The notes under the pieces: generated by a model
What the model saw: only the letters and a program-made list of their open reading frames with translations
What the model was told of the DNA's origin: nothing
The model's database searches: none
Shown: one piece after another, positions 27,110 through 35,524 of the stretch
Layout: every line of letters starts with the position of its first letter
How positions within the stretch are numbered: the stretch's first letter is position 1
Program-made: the position numbers and the translations under genes
From: Lysobacteraceae bacterium CU05-9
GTDB lineage: Bacteria > Pseudomonadota > Gammaproteobacteria > Xanthomonadales > Xanthomonadaceae
Assembly (NCBI GenBank): GCA_007556525.1
Contig: SWJS01000005.1
Coordinates: 62,001-126,000 of the forward strand
Reading direction: 5' to 3'
Length of the DNA stretch: 64,000 nucleotides

Positions 27110-27777
27110 CCGTTCTCGCGAAGATGACGCGACGGATCGGTAAGTTCGAGTTCGCGTAAGACGACGCCGGCTTGCGTGCGATTCCGGACACCGAGCCGAT
27201 CAAAAATCGCCGACACATGCGCTTTCACTGTGCGTTCCTGCACGCCGAGTCGATCTGCAATTTGCTTGTTCAACAAGCCGTCGGCAACCATCCGCAAAAC
27301 ACGGAATTGCTGTGGCGAGAGACTCGCGAGCTTTGCAGACATCGCGGCATCTTCCGAAGCCGTTTCCGTGCGCATCACTGCGGCCTTCAACGAAGCAGGC
27401 AGCCATTGCTCCAAATTCATGACGGACGTGATGGCGGCGTTGAGGTCGTCGAGACCGGAACTTTTTGGCAGAAAACCCGCCGCGCCATAATCCAACGCGC
27501 GCCTCACGACGGTTGGATCATCATTTGCGGAAACCACGATCACCGCGACCATCGGATACTGCGCACGAATTGCCGCAAGACCTGCGAGGCCATGATTGCC
27601 GGGCATGTGCAAATCCAACAAAATCAGCTCAATCTCCGGCTGCTTATCGAGCACTGCGAAAACGCTGTCGAGCGTATCGGCTTCAAAGGTTTCGACGCCT
27701 TCCATCGATTCCGAGGCGACCGTACGCAACGCGGTGCGAAACAGCGGGTGATCGTCGGCAATGAGGATTTGATGCAT
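27097..27777 (-). CDS. LuxR-family response regulator, CrbR/ErdR-like
   Basis: Receiver plus LuxR helix-turn-helix regulator, 226 residues from the ATG at 27777. The receiver has ADDHP at the N-terminus, phospho-acceptor Asp55 in LILLDLHMPG and the Lys in GFLPKSS. The C-terminal HTH reads LSPQQFRVLRMVADGLLNKQ and VKAHVSAIFDRLGVRNRTQA. An upstream in-frame GTG at 27798 is possible. It faces the symporter-kinase gene tail to tail with a 13-base overlap, and is its probable partner: CrbS-type kinases act through exactly this class of regulator, switching on acetyl-CoA synthetase in characterised species. Confidence 0.85.
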   Translation of the reverse strand: MHQILIADDHPLFRTALRTVASESMEGVETFEADTLDSVFAVLDKQPEIELILLDLHMPGNHGLAGLAAIRAQYPMVAVIVVSANDDPTVVRRALDYGAAGFLPKSSGLDDLNAAITSVMNLEQWLPASLKAAVMRTETASEDAAMSAKLASLSPQQFRVLRMVADGLLNKQIADRLGVQERTVKAHVSAIFDRLGVRNRTQAGVVLRELELTDPSRHLRENGQPA

Positions 27778-27863
27778 AGCGGTTAGTGTAACAACCACAT
27801 CCTGAATTGCATTGTGGACTTTAGGACTATTGCGGCGTCTGCTGTATGGTTTAGGCTAAATGC

Positions 27864-29615
27864 ATGAAGATGCCAAAACTGACTGTTTTTTCCATCGCCA
27901 TCGCGACTGCTTTCGCTCTTGCGGGTTGTGCGACGCTCAATGAATCCACCAAGCTAGGCCGCGCCGCCGTGACGACTCTCCAGCAGCAAACAAACACTTA
28001 CGATGATCTCCTGACGGCAGGGCTCGACGCTGCAATGTTGCGCAACCCGGTCGGCCCCACGTTTGCGAATCCTGCTGCTCCGACTGCCGCCGAATTGCGC
28101 CGCCGCTCGATCTGGTCGAGTTGGCGCGGGATCTACAACGTTGCCAGCAGGGATCTCGATGCATTGCTCGCCAGCAGTGGCAAAATTCCTGGCCGCGAAT
28201 TTTCCGCGATTGCCCAGCTTGCAGGAAGTACTTCGACACATCGCGTACTGACGCAAGTTCCTGATAGCTTCAATCAACAAAATCGTTGTTTAATCGTCGC
28301 CCCATCATCCGGCAGCCGTGGCGTCTACGGTGCAATTAGCGTTGCCGCGCCTTGGGGTTTGCCGAAGGGTTGTGCGATTGCCTATACCGACAAGGGAACG
28401 GGTAGCGATTATTTTGATGTCGACACTAAAACGGGTGCTGATCTGAGTGGCGTTGTGAGCTCGGGTGATGCGCGTGTTTTCGTGCCGAATGTTGCTTCAA
28501 CTGTCCGTCCGCATGAAGTTGCTTTCAAGCACGCACACTCCCAACAAAATCCCGAAGCCGACTGGGGTCGCTTCGTCGTCCAGGCTGCTGAGTTTGGCCT
28601 GGCATCGCTGACCGAAGCATTTCCTTCGCAGACTCCGTTTACCTGGGAAAACACTCGTGTCATCGCGGTCGGCATCTCAAACGGTGGCGGTGCAGTTCTT
28701 CGTGCTGCGGAAGAGAAGGGCGCGAACTTCGCCGCGGTTGTCGCCGGTGAGCCACAAATTCACGTCACTGGCCACAACAGTGTCCCGCTCTACGATTACT
28801 CGATCGAAGCCGCCACGCTGATGGCCTGCGCGCAGCTCGCATTGCCGGAAGACAAATTGCCGCAACCACCATTGCTCGCCCAAGCCAAACCGTTGATGGG
28901 TCTTTGGTGTCAGCGTCTCAAGATGGCCAATGTCCTGCAAGGTAATGATGTCGCGGCACAATCCGCCGAAGCACTTCAGAAGCTCAAAGCCCGCGGTTGG
29001 AACGAGGGTGCCATTGCGGCTGGGTTTGCGTCGACGGGTTTTGACCTTTGGCGTTCGGTACTGGCGGGTTACGTCAGCGCTTACGCGAAAGCACCAGTCG
29101 GTGCGAATCCGTGTGGTTTCTATTACACGCCGCAGGACGCCGAGATGAAGCCACGCGCCGCGACCAATGCAGAACGTGCGATGTGGTGGACGGATTCAAG
29201 CGGGATTCCAACGGGCGCCGGCGTGAACTTGCGTCACGACAACCCGGACATCTACTCGCAAATTCAATGCCTTGCCGAAAAGCGCAACGATCCAACGGTC
29301 ACCGCATCCATCAACGCAACGCTCGGCCACAAGCCGGCAGATGATAAGCTGCCGGTGTTCGTCGTGCATGGCAAGTCAGATGGTCTCGTGCCGATTCATT
29401 ACTCGAGCATTCCGTATGTCGAAATGGTTCGCGCATCCGGACATTCGCGGATTAGTTTTTGGCAAATCGAAAATGCACAACACTTCGACGCGTTCCTCGC
29501 ATTCCCTGGCTACGGTGACAAGTTCGTCCCACTCCTGCCGCACGTTTACAAAGCACTCGACGCAGCGTGGAGCACAGCAACAACCAACGCTCCGATGCCG
29601 ACAGACGTCAACTGA
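27864..29615 (+). CDS. D-(-)-3-hydroxybutyrate oligomer hydrolase, lipoprotein
   Basis: Hydrolyses short 3-hydroxybutyrate oligomers, products of polyhydroxybutyrate depolymerisation, to monomers. The 583-residue protein starts with a lipoprotein signal (FALAGC, lipid Cys22), so it is exported. The catalytic serine is Ser272 in VIAVGISNGGGAVLR, the family's lipase-like box, and the downstream VFVVHGKSDGLVP block and a His near NAQHFD provide the other triad candidates. It is shorter than the roughly 700-residue enzymes of betaproteobacteria. It is transcribed away from the CrbR-like regulator, and completes a set with the hydroxybutyrate-type permease 6.6 kb upstream. Confidence 0.85.
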   Translation: MKMPKLTVFSIAIATAFALAGCATLNESTKLGRAAVTTLQQQTNTYDDLLTAGLDAAMLRNPVGPTFANPAAPTAAELRRRSIWSSWRGIYNVASRDLDALLASSGKIPGREFSAIAQLAGSTSTHRVLTQVPDSFNQQNRCLIVAPSSGSRGVYGAISVAAPWGLPKGCAIAYTDKGTGSDYFDVDTKTGADLSGVVSSGDARVFVPNVASTVRPHEVAFKHAHSQQNPEADWGRFVVQAAEFGLASLTEAFPSQTPFTWENTRVIAVGISNGGGAVLRAAEEKGANFAAVVAGEPQIHVTGHNSVPLYDYSIEAATLMACAQLALPEDKLPQPPLLAQAKPLMGLWCQRLKMANVLQGNDVAAQSAEALQKLKARGWNEGAIAAGFASTGFDLWRSVLAGYVSAYAKAPVGANPCGFYYTPQDAEMKPRAATNAERAMWWTDSSGIPTGAGVNLRHDNPDIYSQIQCLAEKRNDPTVTASINATLGHKPADDKLPVFVVHGKSDGLVPIHYSSIPYVEMVRASGHSRISFWQIENAQHFDAFLAFPGYGDKFVPLLPHVYKALDAAWSTATTNAPMPTDVN

Positions 29616-29641
29616 TCTCTGAAAAGGGAGATGGGAAAAAC

Positions 29642-29674
29642 GAAAAGGGAAACGAAATCTTCGTTTCCCTTTTC
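29642..29674. terminator. Bidirectional terminator between the oligomer hydrolase and fabI
   Basis: Fifteen-base perfect arms GAAAAGGGAAACGAA and TTCGTTTCCCTTTTC around ATC. The A/T-rich ends give a T-run on both strands, so it can serve both converging genes. A second hairpin (GACGCAGCAC-GAA-GTGC) overlaps the fabI stop near 29730-29755. Confidence 0.8.
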
Positions 29675-29753
29675 TATTCGTCTCTAGTCTAGTGCGAAGC
29701 ACAAAGCCAAAAGCTCTTACCACTTACCTAGACGCAGCACGAAGTGCTATGCG

Positions 29754-30551
29754 TCAATCGTCGTCTCCAATCCCCGTCATGCCGAGAATGTTGTAACCCG
29801 AATCCACGTAGGTCACTTCACCCGTGATGCCGGAGGCAAGGTCAGAGGCAAGGAACGCAGCCGTGTTGCCGACTTCCTCGATCGTAACCGTGCGATGCAA
29901 TGGCGCGTACTTCTCGAAGTGGCCCAGCATCTTGCGGAAGTTCGCGATACCCGATGCTGCGAGCGTGCGGATAGGACCTGCAGAGATCGCGTTGACGCGC
30001 GTGCCGTCCTTGCCGAGATCCAATGCGAGGTAACGCACGGTGGCTTCCAACGAAGCCTTGGCAACGCCCATGACGTTGTAGTTTTGCAACGCACGTTCCG
30101 CGCCAAGATACGTCAGCGTCAAAACAGCGCCATTGCGACCCTTCATCAACGGACGCGCTTCCTTCGCAAGAGCGGCGAGGGAATATGCAGAGATGTCGTG
30201 TGCGATCGCCCAATTTTCGCGAGTTAAACCATCCAGGAATTCACCTTCGATCGCTTCGCGCGGCGCGAATGCGATGGCGTGGACGAGAATGTCGAAACCG
30301 TCCGGCCAATGTTGACCGAGTTGCGAGAAACATTCCGTGATTTGCGCATCCGAGGAGACGTCCAAAGGAATGACGATGTTGCTGCCGTATTCGTTCGCGG
30401 CTTTCTCGACGCGGGACTTCAACTTGTCAGTCTGATACGTAAACGCGAGTTCCGCACCTTCGCGATGCATGGCTTCCGCGATGCCCGACGCAATGGAGCG
30501 CTCCGAAGCGATACCGGTGATCAGTGCGCGCTTACCTGCCAAAAAACCCAT
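29754..30551 (-). CDS. fabI: Enoyl-[acyl-carrier-protein] reductase (NADH) FabI
   Basis: Last reduction step of fatty-acid elongation, and target of triclosan. Short-chain dehydrogenase fold with the FabI-type cofactor loop ([17 protein letters not shown]), the catalytic Tyr-x6-Lys pair in [13 protein letters not shown], and the [18 protein letters not shown] substrate loop. ATG at 30551 is preferred to the ATG six bases upstream since GAGGA then lies at a proper six-base distance; the product is 265 residues. It is a single gene between the shared terminator and the transglycosylase. Confidence 0.96.
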   Translation of the reverse strand: MGFLAGKRALITGIASERSIASGIAEAMHREGAELAFTYQTDKLKSRVEKAANEYGSNIVIPLDVSSDAQITECFSQLGQHWPDGFDILVHAIAFAPREAIEGEFLDGLTRENWAIAHDISAYSLAALAKEARPLMKGRNGAVLTLTYLGAERALQNYNVMGVAKASLEATVRYLALDLGKDGTRVNAISAGPIRTLAASGIANFRKMLGHFEKYAPLHRTVTIEEVGNTAAFLASDLASGITGEVTYVDSGYNILGMTGIGDDD

Positions 30552-30622
30552 AGTCATTCCTCAACCAAAGTAATCCCACTAGTTTGCACTGTCGGACGCC
30601 ATTGGACTAGAGCGTATGGTTG

Positions 30623-31459
30623 TTATTTGGGATCGTGGACCAGAACTTCGCGGCCGCCGATGGAGCCTGAAGCCAAGGCAGGGTTCAACTTCCTGATCCA
30701 AACCGGATCGTAGCCCTGTGCCTTCGACCACGCCGTCAAGCCAGGCGCACCGGCTTCGGCACGAACAACGCGCAGCTTCGGAACCTTGCGGCTCATTGCG
30801 GATTTAAACGACGGCTTGTCCATGGACTTGTCGATCAAGCAGGAGAGCGCGTTGATTTTCTTCGGATAAGCATGGGTGATTTCAGACAACTTAGTTTGAC
30901 CACGCAAAAAATTCTTCATCCGGCCTTCGCCCGCGTTGTACGCCATGACCACGCGTTCTTCGTCGCCTTTGAACATTTTGTCCAGGTACTTGAGATACGT
31001 GATCACGCTACGCGTTGAATCGACCGGCGAGAGGCGACCGTCATAACCGTTCTTCATCGGCACCTTGAAATTCACGGCGGTGCCGCGAACCATTTGCCAA
31101 AGACCGGTTGGGCCGAGACGGCTTGTCATGTGCGGGAAGTATGAGCTTTCGACGAAAGGAATCATCGCGTACTCACTCGCAAGTCCCGCGTCGTGCATCT
31201 CTTCCAGCACGTAGTTGAACAATGACAACGTTGGGTCGGATGGATCAGCCAGCTGCTTCGGGGCATTGCTGTAGTGCGCCATCCAACGTGCCACAGGACT
31301 CGCAGTGCAAGCCTTGTTTGCAGCCTTATCGTGATACGACGCCATCACTTGCGTGCCGGTGATCGTCTCGGCTTGCGCAGGCGTGACGGTTGCATAGTTC
31401 GGCGCAACGCAGAACAAACCTAAAACAGTTGCGGCAATTATTCGTCTTTTAAGAAACAT
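30623..31459 (-). CDS. Lytic transglycosylase, MltD-like, SLT domain
   Basis: Cleaves peptidoglycan glycan strands in the periplasm. A signal peptide (FLKRRIIAATVLGLFCVAP, cleavage near TPAQA) is followed by the SLT domain with catalytic Glu in MIPFVESSYFPHM and the motifs GLWQMV and VMAYNAGEGR. There is only one short degenerate C-terminal segment (AWSKAQGYDPVWIRKLNPAL) where E. coli MltD has LysM repeats, and the length of 278 residues is well below MltD. The ATG at 31459 follows AAGGA and overlaps gloB by 11 bases. The mltD-gloB-methyltransferase-rnhA-dnaQ order is as in E. coli. Confidence 0.88.
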   Translation of the reverse strand: MFLKRRIIAATVLGLFCVAPNYATVTPAQAETITGTQVMASYHDKAANKACTASPVARWMAHYSNAPKQLADPSDPTLSLFNYVLEEMHDAGLASEYAMIPFVESSYFPHMTSRLGPTGLWQMVRGTAVNFKVPMKNGYDGRLSPVDSTRSVITYLKYLDKMFKGDEERVVMAYNAGEGRMKNFLRGQTKLSEITHAYPKKINALSCLIDKSMDKPSFKSAMSRKVPKLRVVRAEAGAPGLTAWSKAQGYDPVWIRKLNPALASGSIGGREVLVHDPK

Positions 31460-32219
31460 AACGGTCCTTCCATTCCCGTAGGCGTCCGATGCGTTCAATT
31501 GCATCGGCGGATGGACTGCCAAACTCGCGAGCGATGGATTCCGAAATTTCCGGAAGATCACTTCGCAAAAAAGGATTGCACGCCAGCTCAATGTCCATCG
31601 AGGTGGGCAGCGTGTCGCGACCGAGTTGTCGCAATTGGGTAATTTTTTCGGAGTATTCCTGCAACGTCATGTTCGAAGGTTCGACGTGACGCGCGAAATG
31701 CGAATTCGATAATGTGTATTCGTGTGCCGCGAAAACTTTCGTCGTCGCCGGCATTTCCTTCAGTGTCGACATCACGCGGTGCAAGTCAGCCGGGGTGCCT
31801 TCAAACAGGCGCCCGCAGCCGAGACTAAACAGCGCATCGCCGCAGAACAGCACGCCATCGCCGAAGTATCCGATGTGGCTGGTCGTGTGAGCGGCGAGAT
31901 CTAGAACCTTAAACGTGAAGCCTGTGACTTCGACGACGTCACCTGGCACGACGCTTTCCGTGCGATACCCGAGGCGCTCATCGGTAGGCGCGATGACGCG
32001 GATGTCCGGGTATTTTTCGACGAGCGCCGACACCCCACCGATATGATCGGCGTGGTGATGAGTCAACAATATCGCGGCGGGCGGCAATGGCTCATCTGCG
32101 AGCGCCGACAGGACAGGCTCCGCCTGACCCGGATCCACAACGATGACGGGATCCCCAACTCCGCGGCGCGCAATCCAGACAAAATTGTCTGCAAACGCAC
32201 GAACGGCAGTAAAATGCAT
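31449..32219 (-). CDS. gloB: Hydroxyacylglutathione hydrolase (glyoxalase II)
   Basis: Hydrolyses S-D-lactoylglutathione to D-lactate in methylglyoxal detoxification. Metallo-beta-lactamase fold with the metal-binding motif LTHHHADHIGG, then HTTSHIGYF and CGDALFSLGCGRLFEG, and the glyoxalase II helix KVFAAHEYTLSN. 256 residues from ATG at 32219, the start of the conserved MHFTAVRAFADNFVW sequence. It overlaps the transglycosylase gene and is divergent from the methyltransferase with only 24 bases between starts, so the two promoters overlap. Confidence 0.95.
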   Translation of the reverse strand: MHFTAVRAFADNFVWIARRGVGDPVIVVDPGQAEPVLSALADEPLPPAAILLTHHHADHIGGVSALVEKYPDIRVIAPTDERLGYRTESVVPGDVVEVTGFTFKVLDLAAHTTSHIGYFGDGVLFCGDALFSLGCGRLFEGTPADLHRVMSTLKEMPATTKVFAAHEYTLSNSHFARHVEPSNMTLQEYSEKITQLRQLGRDTLPTSMDIELACNPFLRSDLPEISESIAREFGSPSADAIERIGRLREWKDRYVS

Positions 32220-32243
32220 GGGGTAACTTTGGAGTGGGACGCC

Positions 32244-33005
32244 ATGCCAGTCAAGTTGAACCTGAACGAGCAAGCCCATCTGAACGGTCTGAATTGGTTT
32301 CATTCAGCTGACGGGCAAGCCGTCCTTGCCGCCGGAAAGGCGATTGCCGAGGAGATTCTCGACGGACAACCGCTTGCACCATGGCTTTGGCTGGGGGTCA
32401 GCGCCGGGATGGTTCCTGAGGCACCCTACGGCGTCCACCTGCGTCGCGCCTTCGCAAACGTGAATGCAAATAACCATACGGAAACGCCGGAATTGTCGAA
32501 TTTTGGCGAAATTGCGATGAATCGCTTCCGTGGCTCGGTCATCTGCGACTTGCCGCTGCCATTCGCGAATGAGTCGTTTACGACGATTTTGATCCAGCAT
32601 GCACTCGACGATGGACGCGACTGGCACTACTTATTGAGTGAGTGCGAACGCGTGCTTGCGCCCGGTGGTTTGCTTTGGATTACCGCGTTGAATACGTGGA
32701 GTCCATATCGCTTGCATTGGATGCGGCGACGCTTGCACGTGATGGGTGTTTCGCAATGGCAAAAGGCTTTGGGCTACGCCGGCTTCGATGCGCGTGCGAC
32801 GAGCGTGCAATGGTTGGGTCCGCGATGGCGCGTGTCACATGGCGAGGCTGGGGTAGGGCCGCTGGATTTTTTCCGCGCGTCTGTTGCTTTGAAAGTCAAA
32901 AAACAAACCCTCGCCCGCATCAAAGGCAAACCCATCCGACGGGCGGCAGCTTGGAAGCCTCAAGTGGTCGCGAAATCTCAGACACAGAGACCTCACGACC
33001 GCTAA
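32244..33005 (+). CDS. SAM-dependent methyltransferase, YafS-like
   Basis: Class I methyltransferase-like protein of 253 residues. The core has post-I/IV elements CDLPLPFANESFTTILIQHALD and LLSECERVLAPGGLLWITALN, but the glycine-rich motif I is weakly preserved (LGVSAGMV). The C-terminus is basic. E. coli carries the uncharacterised methyltransferase gene yafS at the same place between gloB and rnhA, so this is likely its counterpart. ATG at 32244 has GGAG upstream. Substrate unknown. The rnhA start follows after nine bases. Confidence 0.8.
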   Translation: MPVKLNLNEQAHLNGLNWFHSADGQAVLAAGKAIAEEILDGQPLAPWLWLGVSAGMVPEAPYGVHLRRAFANVNANNHTETPELSNFGEIAMNRFRGSVICDLPLPFANESFTTILIQHALDDGRDWHYLLSECERVLAPGGLLWITALNTWSPYRLHWMRRRLHVMGVSQWQKALGYAGFDARATSVQWLGPRWRVSHGEAGVGPLDFFRASVALKVKKQTLARIKGKPIRRAAAWKPQVVAKSQTQRPHDR

Positions 33006-33014
33006 ACTAGTTGC

Positions 33015-33494
33015 ATGAGTTCAAAGGTTGCATCCGCGCCGTCTGCCGCGAAGAAGCAGGTTGTAGTTTTTACCGATGGCGCATGCTCCGGCAATCCGGG
33101 GCCGGGCGGTTGGGGCGCGTTGCTGCGCTACGGCGAGCATGAGAAGGAATTGCGTGGCTCTGAAGCAGACACCACGAATAACCGCATGGAATTGATGGCC
33201 GCAATCCAAGCGTTGGAATCGCTCAAGCATCCGTGCATCGTCGATCTCACCACCGACTCGGTGTATGTCAAAGATGGCATCAGCAAATGGGTGCCGAATT
33301 GGATTCGCAATAACTGGAAGACGTCCAGCAAGCAACCGGTGAAGAACCAGGATCTGTGGGAGCGTTTGTTGGCAGCCGCAGCACCACATGAAGTCAGATG
33401 GCATTGGGTGAAAGGCCACTCCGGTCATGACGAAAATGATCGCGTCGACGAGCTCGCTCGTTTGGCCATTGAAGAATTAAGGGGTAACGCATGA
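33015..33494 (+). CDS. rnhA: Ribonuclease HI
   Basis: Degrades RNA in RNA-DNA hybrids during replication and repair. Of the normal length with an added N-terminal stretch of about 13 residues. Catalytic acidic residues appear as [15 protein letters not shown] (Asp), [10 protein letters not shown] (Glu), [11 protein letters not shown] (Asp) and the C-terminal [14 protein letters not shown] (His and Asp). The RNA-binding basic protrusion ([18 protein letters not shown]) is present, marking the HI type. It overlaps dnaQ by four bases (ATGA), a coupling also seen in relatives. Confidence 0.97.
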   Translation: MSSKVASAPSAAKKQVVVFTDGACSGNPGPGGWGALLRYGEHEKELRGSEADTTNNRMELMAAIQALESLKHPCIVDLTTDSVYVKDGISKWVPNWIRNNWKTSSKQPVKNQDLWERLLAAAAPHEVRWHWVKGHSGHDENDRVDELARLAIEELRGNA

Positions 33495-34231
33495 GCGTGA
33501 ATCGACAAGTCGTCCTGGATACGGAAACGACAGGACTGGAAACACGCAACGGCAATCGTATTGTCGAAATCGGCTGTATCGAGATGATCAACCGTCGTCC
33601 GACTGGTCGTGTCTACCATACGTATTTGATGCCGGATCGCGACTTCGAAGCCGGCGCGCAACAAGTCACCGGTTTGAGTCTCGAGTTCCTGGAAGACAAG
33701 CCTAGGTTTGCGGAAGTCGTGGATGATTTTCTCGACTTCGTTGAAGGCGCGGAGTTGTTGATTCACAACGCACCGTTTGACGTCGGCTTCATTGATTACG
33801 AAATGAGTCTGCTCAATGAACCGGATAAGTACGGCTCGATCACGGAGCTATGCAAGATCACGGATACATTGCGTCTAGCGAAGCAAACCGTCCAGGGACG
33901 TTCGAGCTTGGATGCGTTGTGTAAGCGTTTTGGTGTCGATAACAGTGGCCGTGAATTCCACGGCGCATTGCTCGATGCGCAGTTGCTGCAGGAAGTCTAC
34001 ATTGCACTCACATCCGGTCAGTCGGAACTCGGTCTGGCTGCGAACGCGAGTGCACCTTCAGAAGCGGCGCAAAGTGTTTATGCCAGCAACGAAGGCGCTG
34101 CGCGTCCGAAGTTCATCAACACGCCGGATGACATGGCTGCACACTTGACGGTGCTTGAGCGTTTACGCAACGCAGCTCAGAAAGCCGAATTGAAAAGCGG
34201 CGTGATCTGGGACCGCATCTTCCGCGATTAA
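33491..34231 (+). CDS. dnaQ: DNA polymerase III epsilon subunit (3'-5' proofreading exonuclease)
   Basis: Proofreading subunit of the replicative polymerase. DEDDh exonuclease motifs: [10 protein letters not shown] (Exo I), [15 protein letters not shown] (Exo II) and [19 protein letters not shown] (Exo III with His and Asp). The C-terminal tail (about residues 185-246) binds the alpha subunit. 246 residues, standard size. It overlaps rnhA at its start and its stop overlaps the convergent PP2C-like gene by four bases. Confidence 0.97.
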   Translation: MSVNRQVVLDTETTGLETRNGNRIVEIGCIEMINRRPTGRVYHTYLMPDRDFEAGAQQVTGLSLEFLEDKPRFAEVVDDFLDFVEGAELLIHNAPFDVGFIDYEMSLLNEPDKYGSITELCKITDTLRLAKQTVQGRSSLDALCKRFGVDNSGREFHGALLDAQLLQEVYIALTSGQSELGLAANASAPSEAAQSVYASNEGAARPKFINTPDDMAAHLTVLERLRNAAQKAELKSGVIWDRIFRD

Positions 34232-34878
34232 AGTTTCAGGACGATGACAGAGAAGCTTTCTTCGATGTCGTTCTCAAGCGCTTCGAACGCCAACGTGTCC
34301 ACCATTTCCTGAGCGGAACATTCGCGGTCCTTGAGGATCTCCGTTGCGCGAGGCGTGCCGACTAACGGAACGACGGCATCGCTGCTGATGAGGATGCGCG
34401 AATAGTTAGCGGCATTGAAGCTCACTTGAGCAACGTGCAAACGTGCTGCATCCGTCACTCCCAATGCCATCGTTCGGATTGAAGTTGGTGTTGCGGCATC
34501 CGGGACAGTGAGTTCAACCCACTCGCCTTTCGCATTGATTCCGAACGCACGGGTGGCACCCACCCATCCCAAGTTCAAGGATTGGGTCGCTTCGTCACGT
34601 TGCAAAATAATGGCGCTGGTTCCGCGCAAGTTCGATTTCGATTTGGGGACTGCGCAAACGGCTTGATCTGCCGTACGGATGGCGTCTTCGATCGATTGAC
34701 CCATGCGCAAGGATTTCTGCAATGATTCGCGCGCTGCATTCGCCGCAACTTCGCCGCAGCCTTCACCGCCGATTCCATCAAGAATCATCCAAAAACCAAG
34801 CTGCCCATTCCCCGTATACGTACTTTCGTTGCAAACCTTAAGAGTGCCCGGATGGGACAGATGGCCAAATTCAATCAT
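34228..34878 (-). CDS. Divergent PP2C-like serine/threonine phosphatase domain protein
   Basis: A 216-residue protein with a PP2C outline: MILDGIGGEGCGEVAANAA corresponds to the DGMGGH block, GTSAIIL to the GTT strand, and ISSDAVV to the SDGL block. Several metal-binding acidic positions are changed: the first-motif NED is NES, the VGDSR motif reads VGATR, and the final DN is replaced near ENDIEESF. It may therefore be weakly active or a non-catalytic binding protein. It overlaps the Rrf2 regulator by four bases (ATGA) and so is co-transcribed with it, an unusual partner. Function unknown. Confidence 0.7.
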   Translation of the reverse strand: MIEFGHLSHPGTLKVCNESTYTGNGQLGFWMILDGIGGEGCGEVAANAARESLQKSLRMGQSIEDAIRTADQAVCAVPKSKSNLRGTSAIILQRDEATQSLNLGWVGATRAFGINAKGEWVELTVPDAATPTSIRTMALGVTDAARLHVAQVSFNAANYSRILISSDAVVPLVGTPRATEILKDRECSAQEMVDTLAFEALENDIEESFSVIVLKL

Positions 34879-35360
34879 TCAGATACTTTACCTGATTGCT
34901 TTTTCGGCTTCACGCTTCGCCTGGGTTTCGCGACGGGCTCGATTGGCCTCGGGAAGTAGGTCTCAATATTTGGACTCGCCGCGATCAGTTGATTCAGGGA
35001 ATACCCATCCAACACCTTCAAAAACGCATTCGTCGCTTCCGCTAACGGTTTGGGAATGCCGCACACGGGTGCAATCAAACAGCCGATACAGTCCACGAGC
35101 TGCATGTCCGGCTCCAGCGTGCGGACCAATTGACCCAGATTGATCTCGGAAGGTGGCTTGTTGAGCCGTAACCCGCCATTTCGACCGCGGGTTGCCTCCA
35201 CGATCCCATTTCCAGCCAATTTCTGGGCGACTTTGGCCAAATGATTGCGCGAAATACCGTACGAGTCCGCAATTTCGGCAACGGAAGCGACATCTTCACC
35301 TCGAACACCGAGGTAAAGGACGATTCGCATGGCATAGTCGGTAAAGCGTGTCAGCTGCAT
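34875..35360 (-). CDS. Rrf2-family transcriptional regulator, NsrR-like nitric-oxide sensor
   Basis: A 161-residue winged-helix regulator. The N-terminus MQLTRFTDYAMRIVLYLG and the recognition helix SYGISRNHLAKVAQKLA are those of NsrR, the Fe-S repressor of NO detoxification genes. Three cysteines, Cys91, Cys94 and Cys100 (DCIGCLIAPVCG), can bind the cluster but with CX2CX5C spacing, shorter than the CX8CX5C of classical NsrR. The segment after them (LAEATNAFLKVLDGYSL) fits NsrR. It is divergent from the NO reductase gene, whose promoter has an NsrR-type palindrome. The basic C-terminal tail is extra. Confidence 0.85.
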   Translation of the reverse strand: MQLTRFTDYAMRIVLYLGVRGEDVASVAEIADSYGISRNHLAKVAQKLAGNGIVEATRGRNGGLRLNKPPSEINLGQLVRTLEPDMQLVDCIGCLIAPVCGIPKPLAEATNAFLKVLDGYSLNQLIAASPNIETYFPRPIEPVAKPRRSVKPKKQSGKVSE

Positions 35361-35398
35361 AAGCGTTACATTCTAGTCAACGTGACGTGAATAAAGTG

Positions 35399-35428
35399 TT
35401 GACGAAACAGGTATTAAAAATACATAAT
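35399..35428 (+). promoter_or_regulatory. Promoter of norB
   Basis: TTGACG (35399-35404) as -35 and TACATAAT (35421-35428) as the -10 region, spacing 16-18. The NsrR-like operator fills the spacer, so a bound repressor would exclude polymerase. Confidence 0.55.
35409..35425. promoter_or_regulatory. NsrR-like operator
   Basis: AGGTATTAAAAATACAT; on the other strand ATGTATTT-TT-AATACCT, where one half equals the NsrR half-site ATGYATTT and the other matches five to six of eight positions. It lies between -35 and -10 of norB and upstream of the divergent regulator gene. Confidence 0.55.
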
Positions 35429-35524
35429 TTACTTAAAACTAAACGCGCAGTAAATATGCGGCTTGGTGAATTGAGTTTTTGGTTTGTTTAACGCTGTACG
35501 TCGTGCCTTTGGAGGGCGCATTTT

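Noticed and set aside
33015-33035. TTCAAAGGTTG at the start of rnhA as a further palindromic repeat copy
   Set aside because: Only the left arm core matches, within coding sequence, and no right arm follows.
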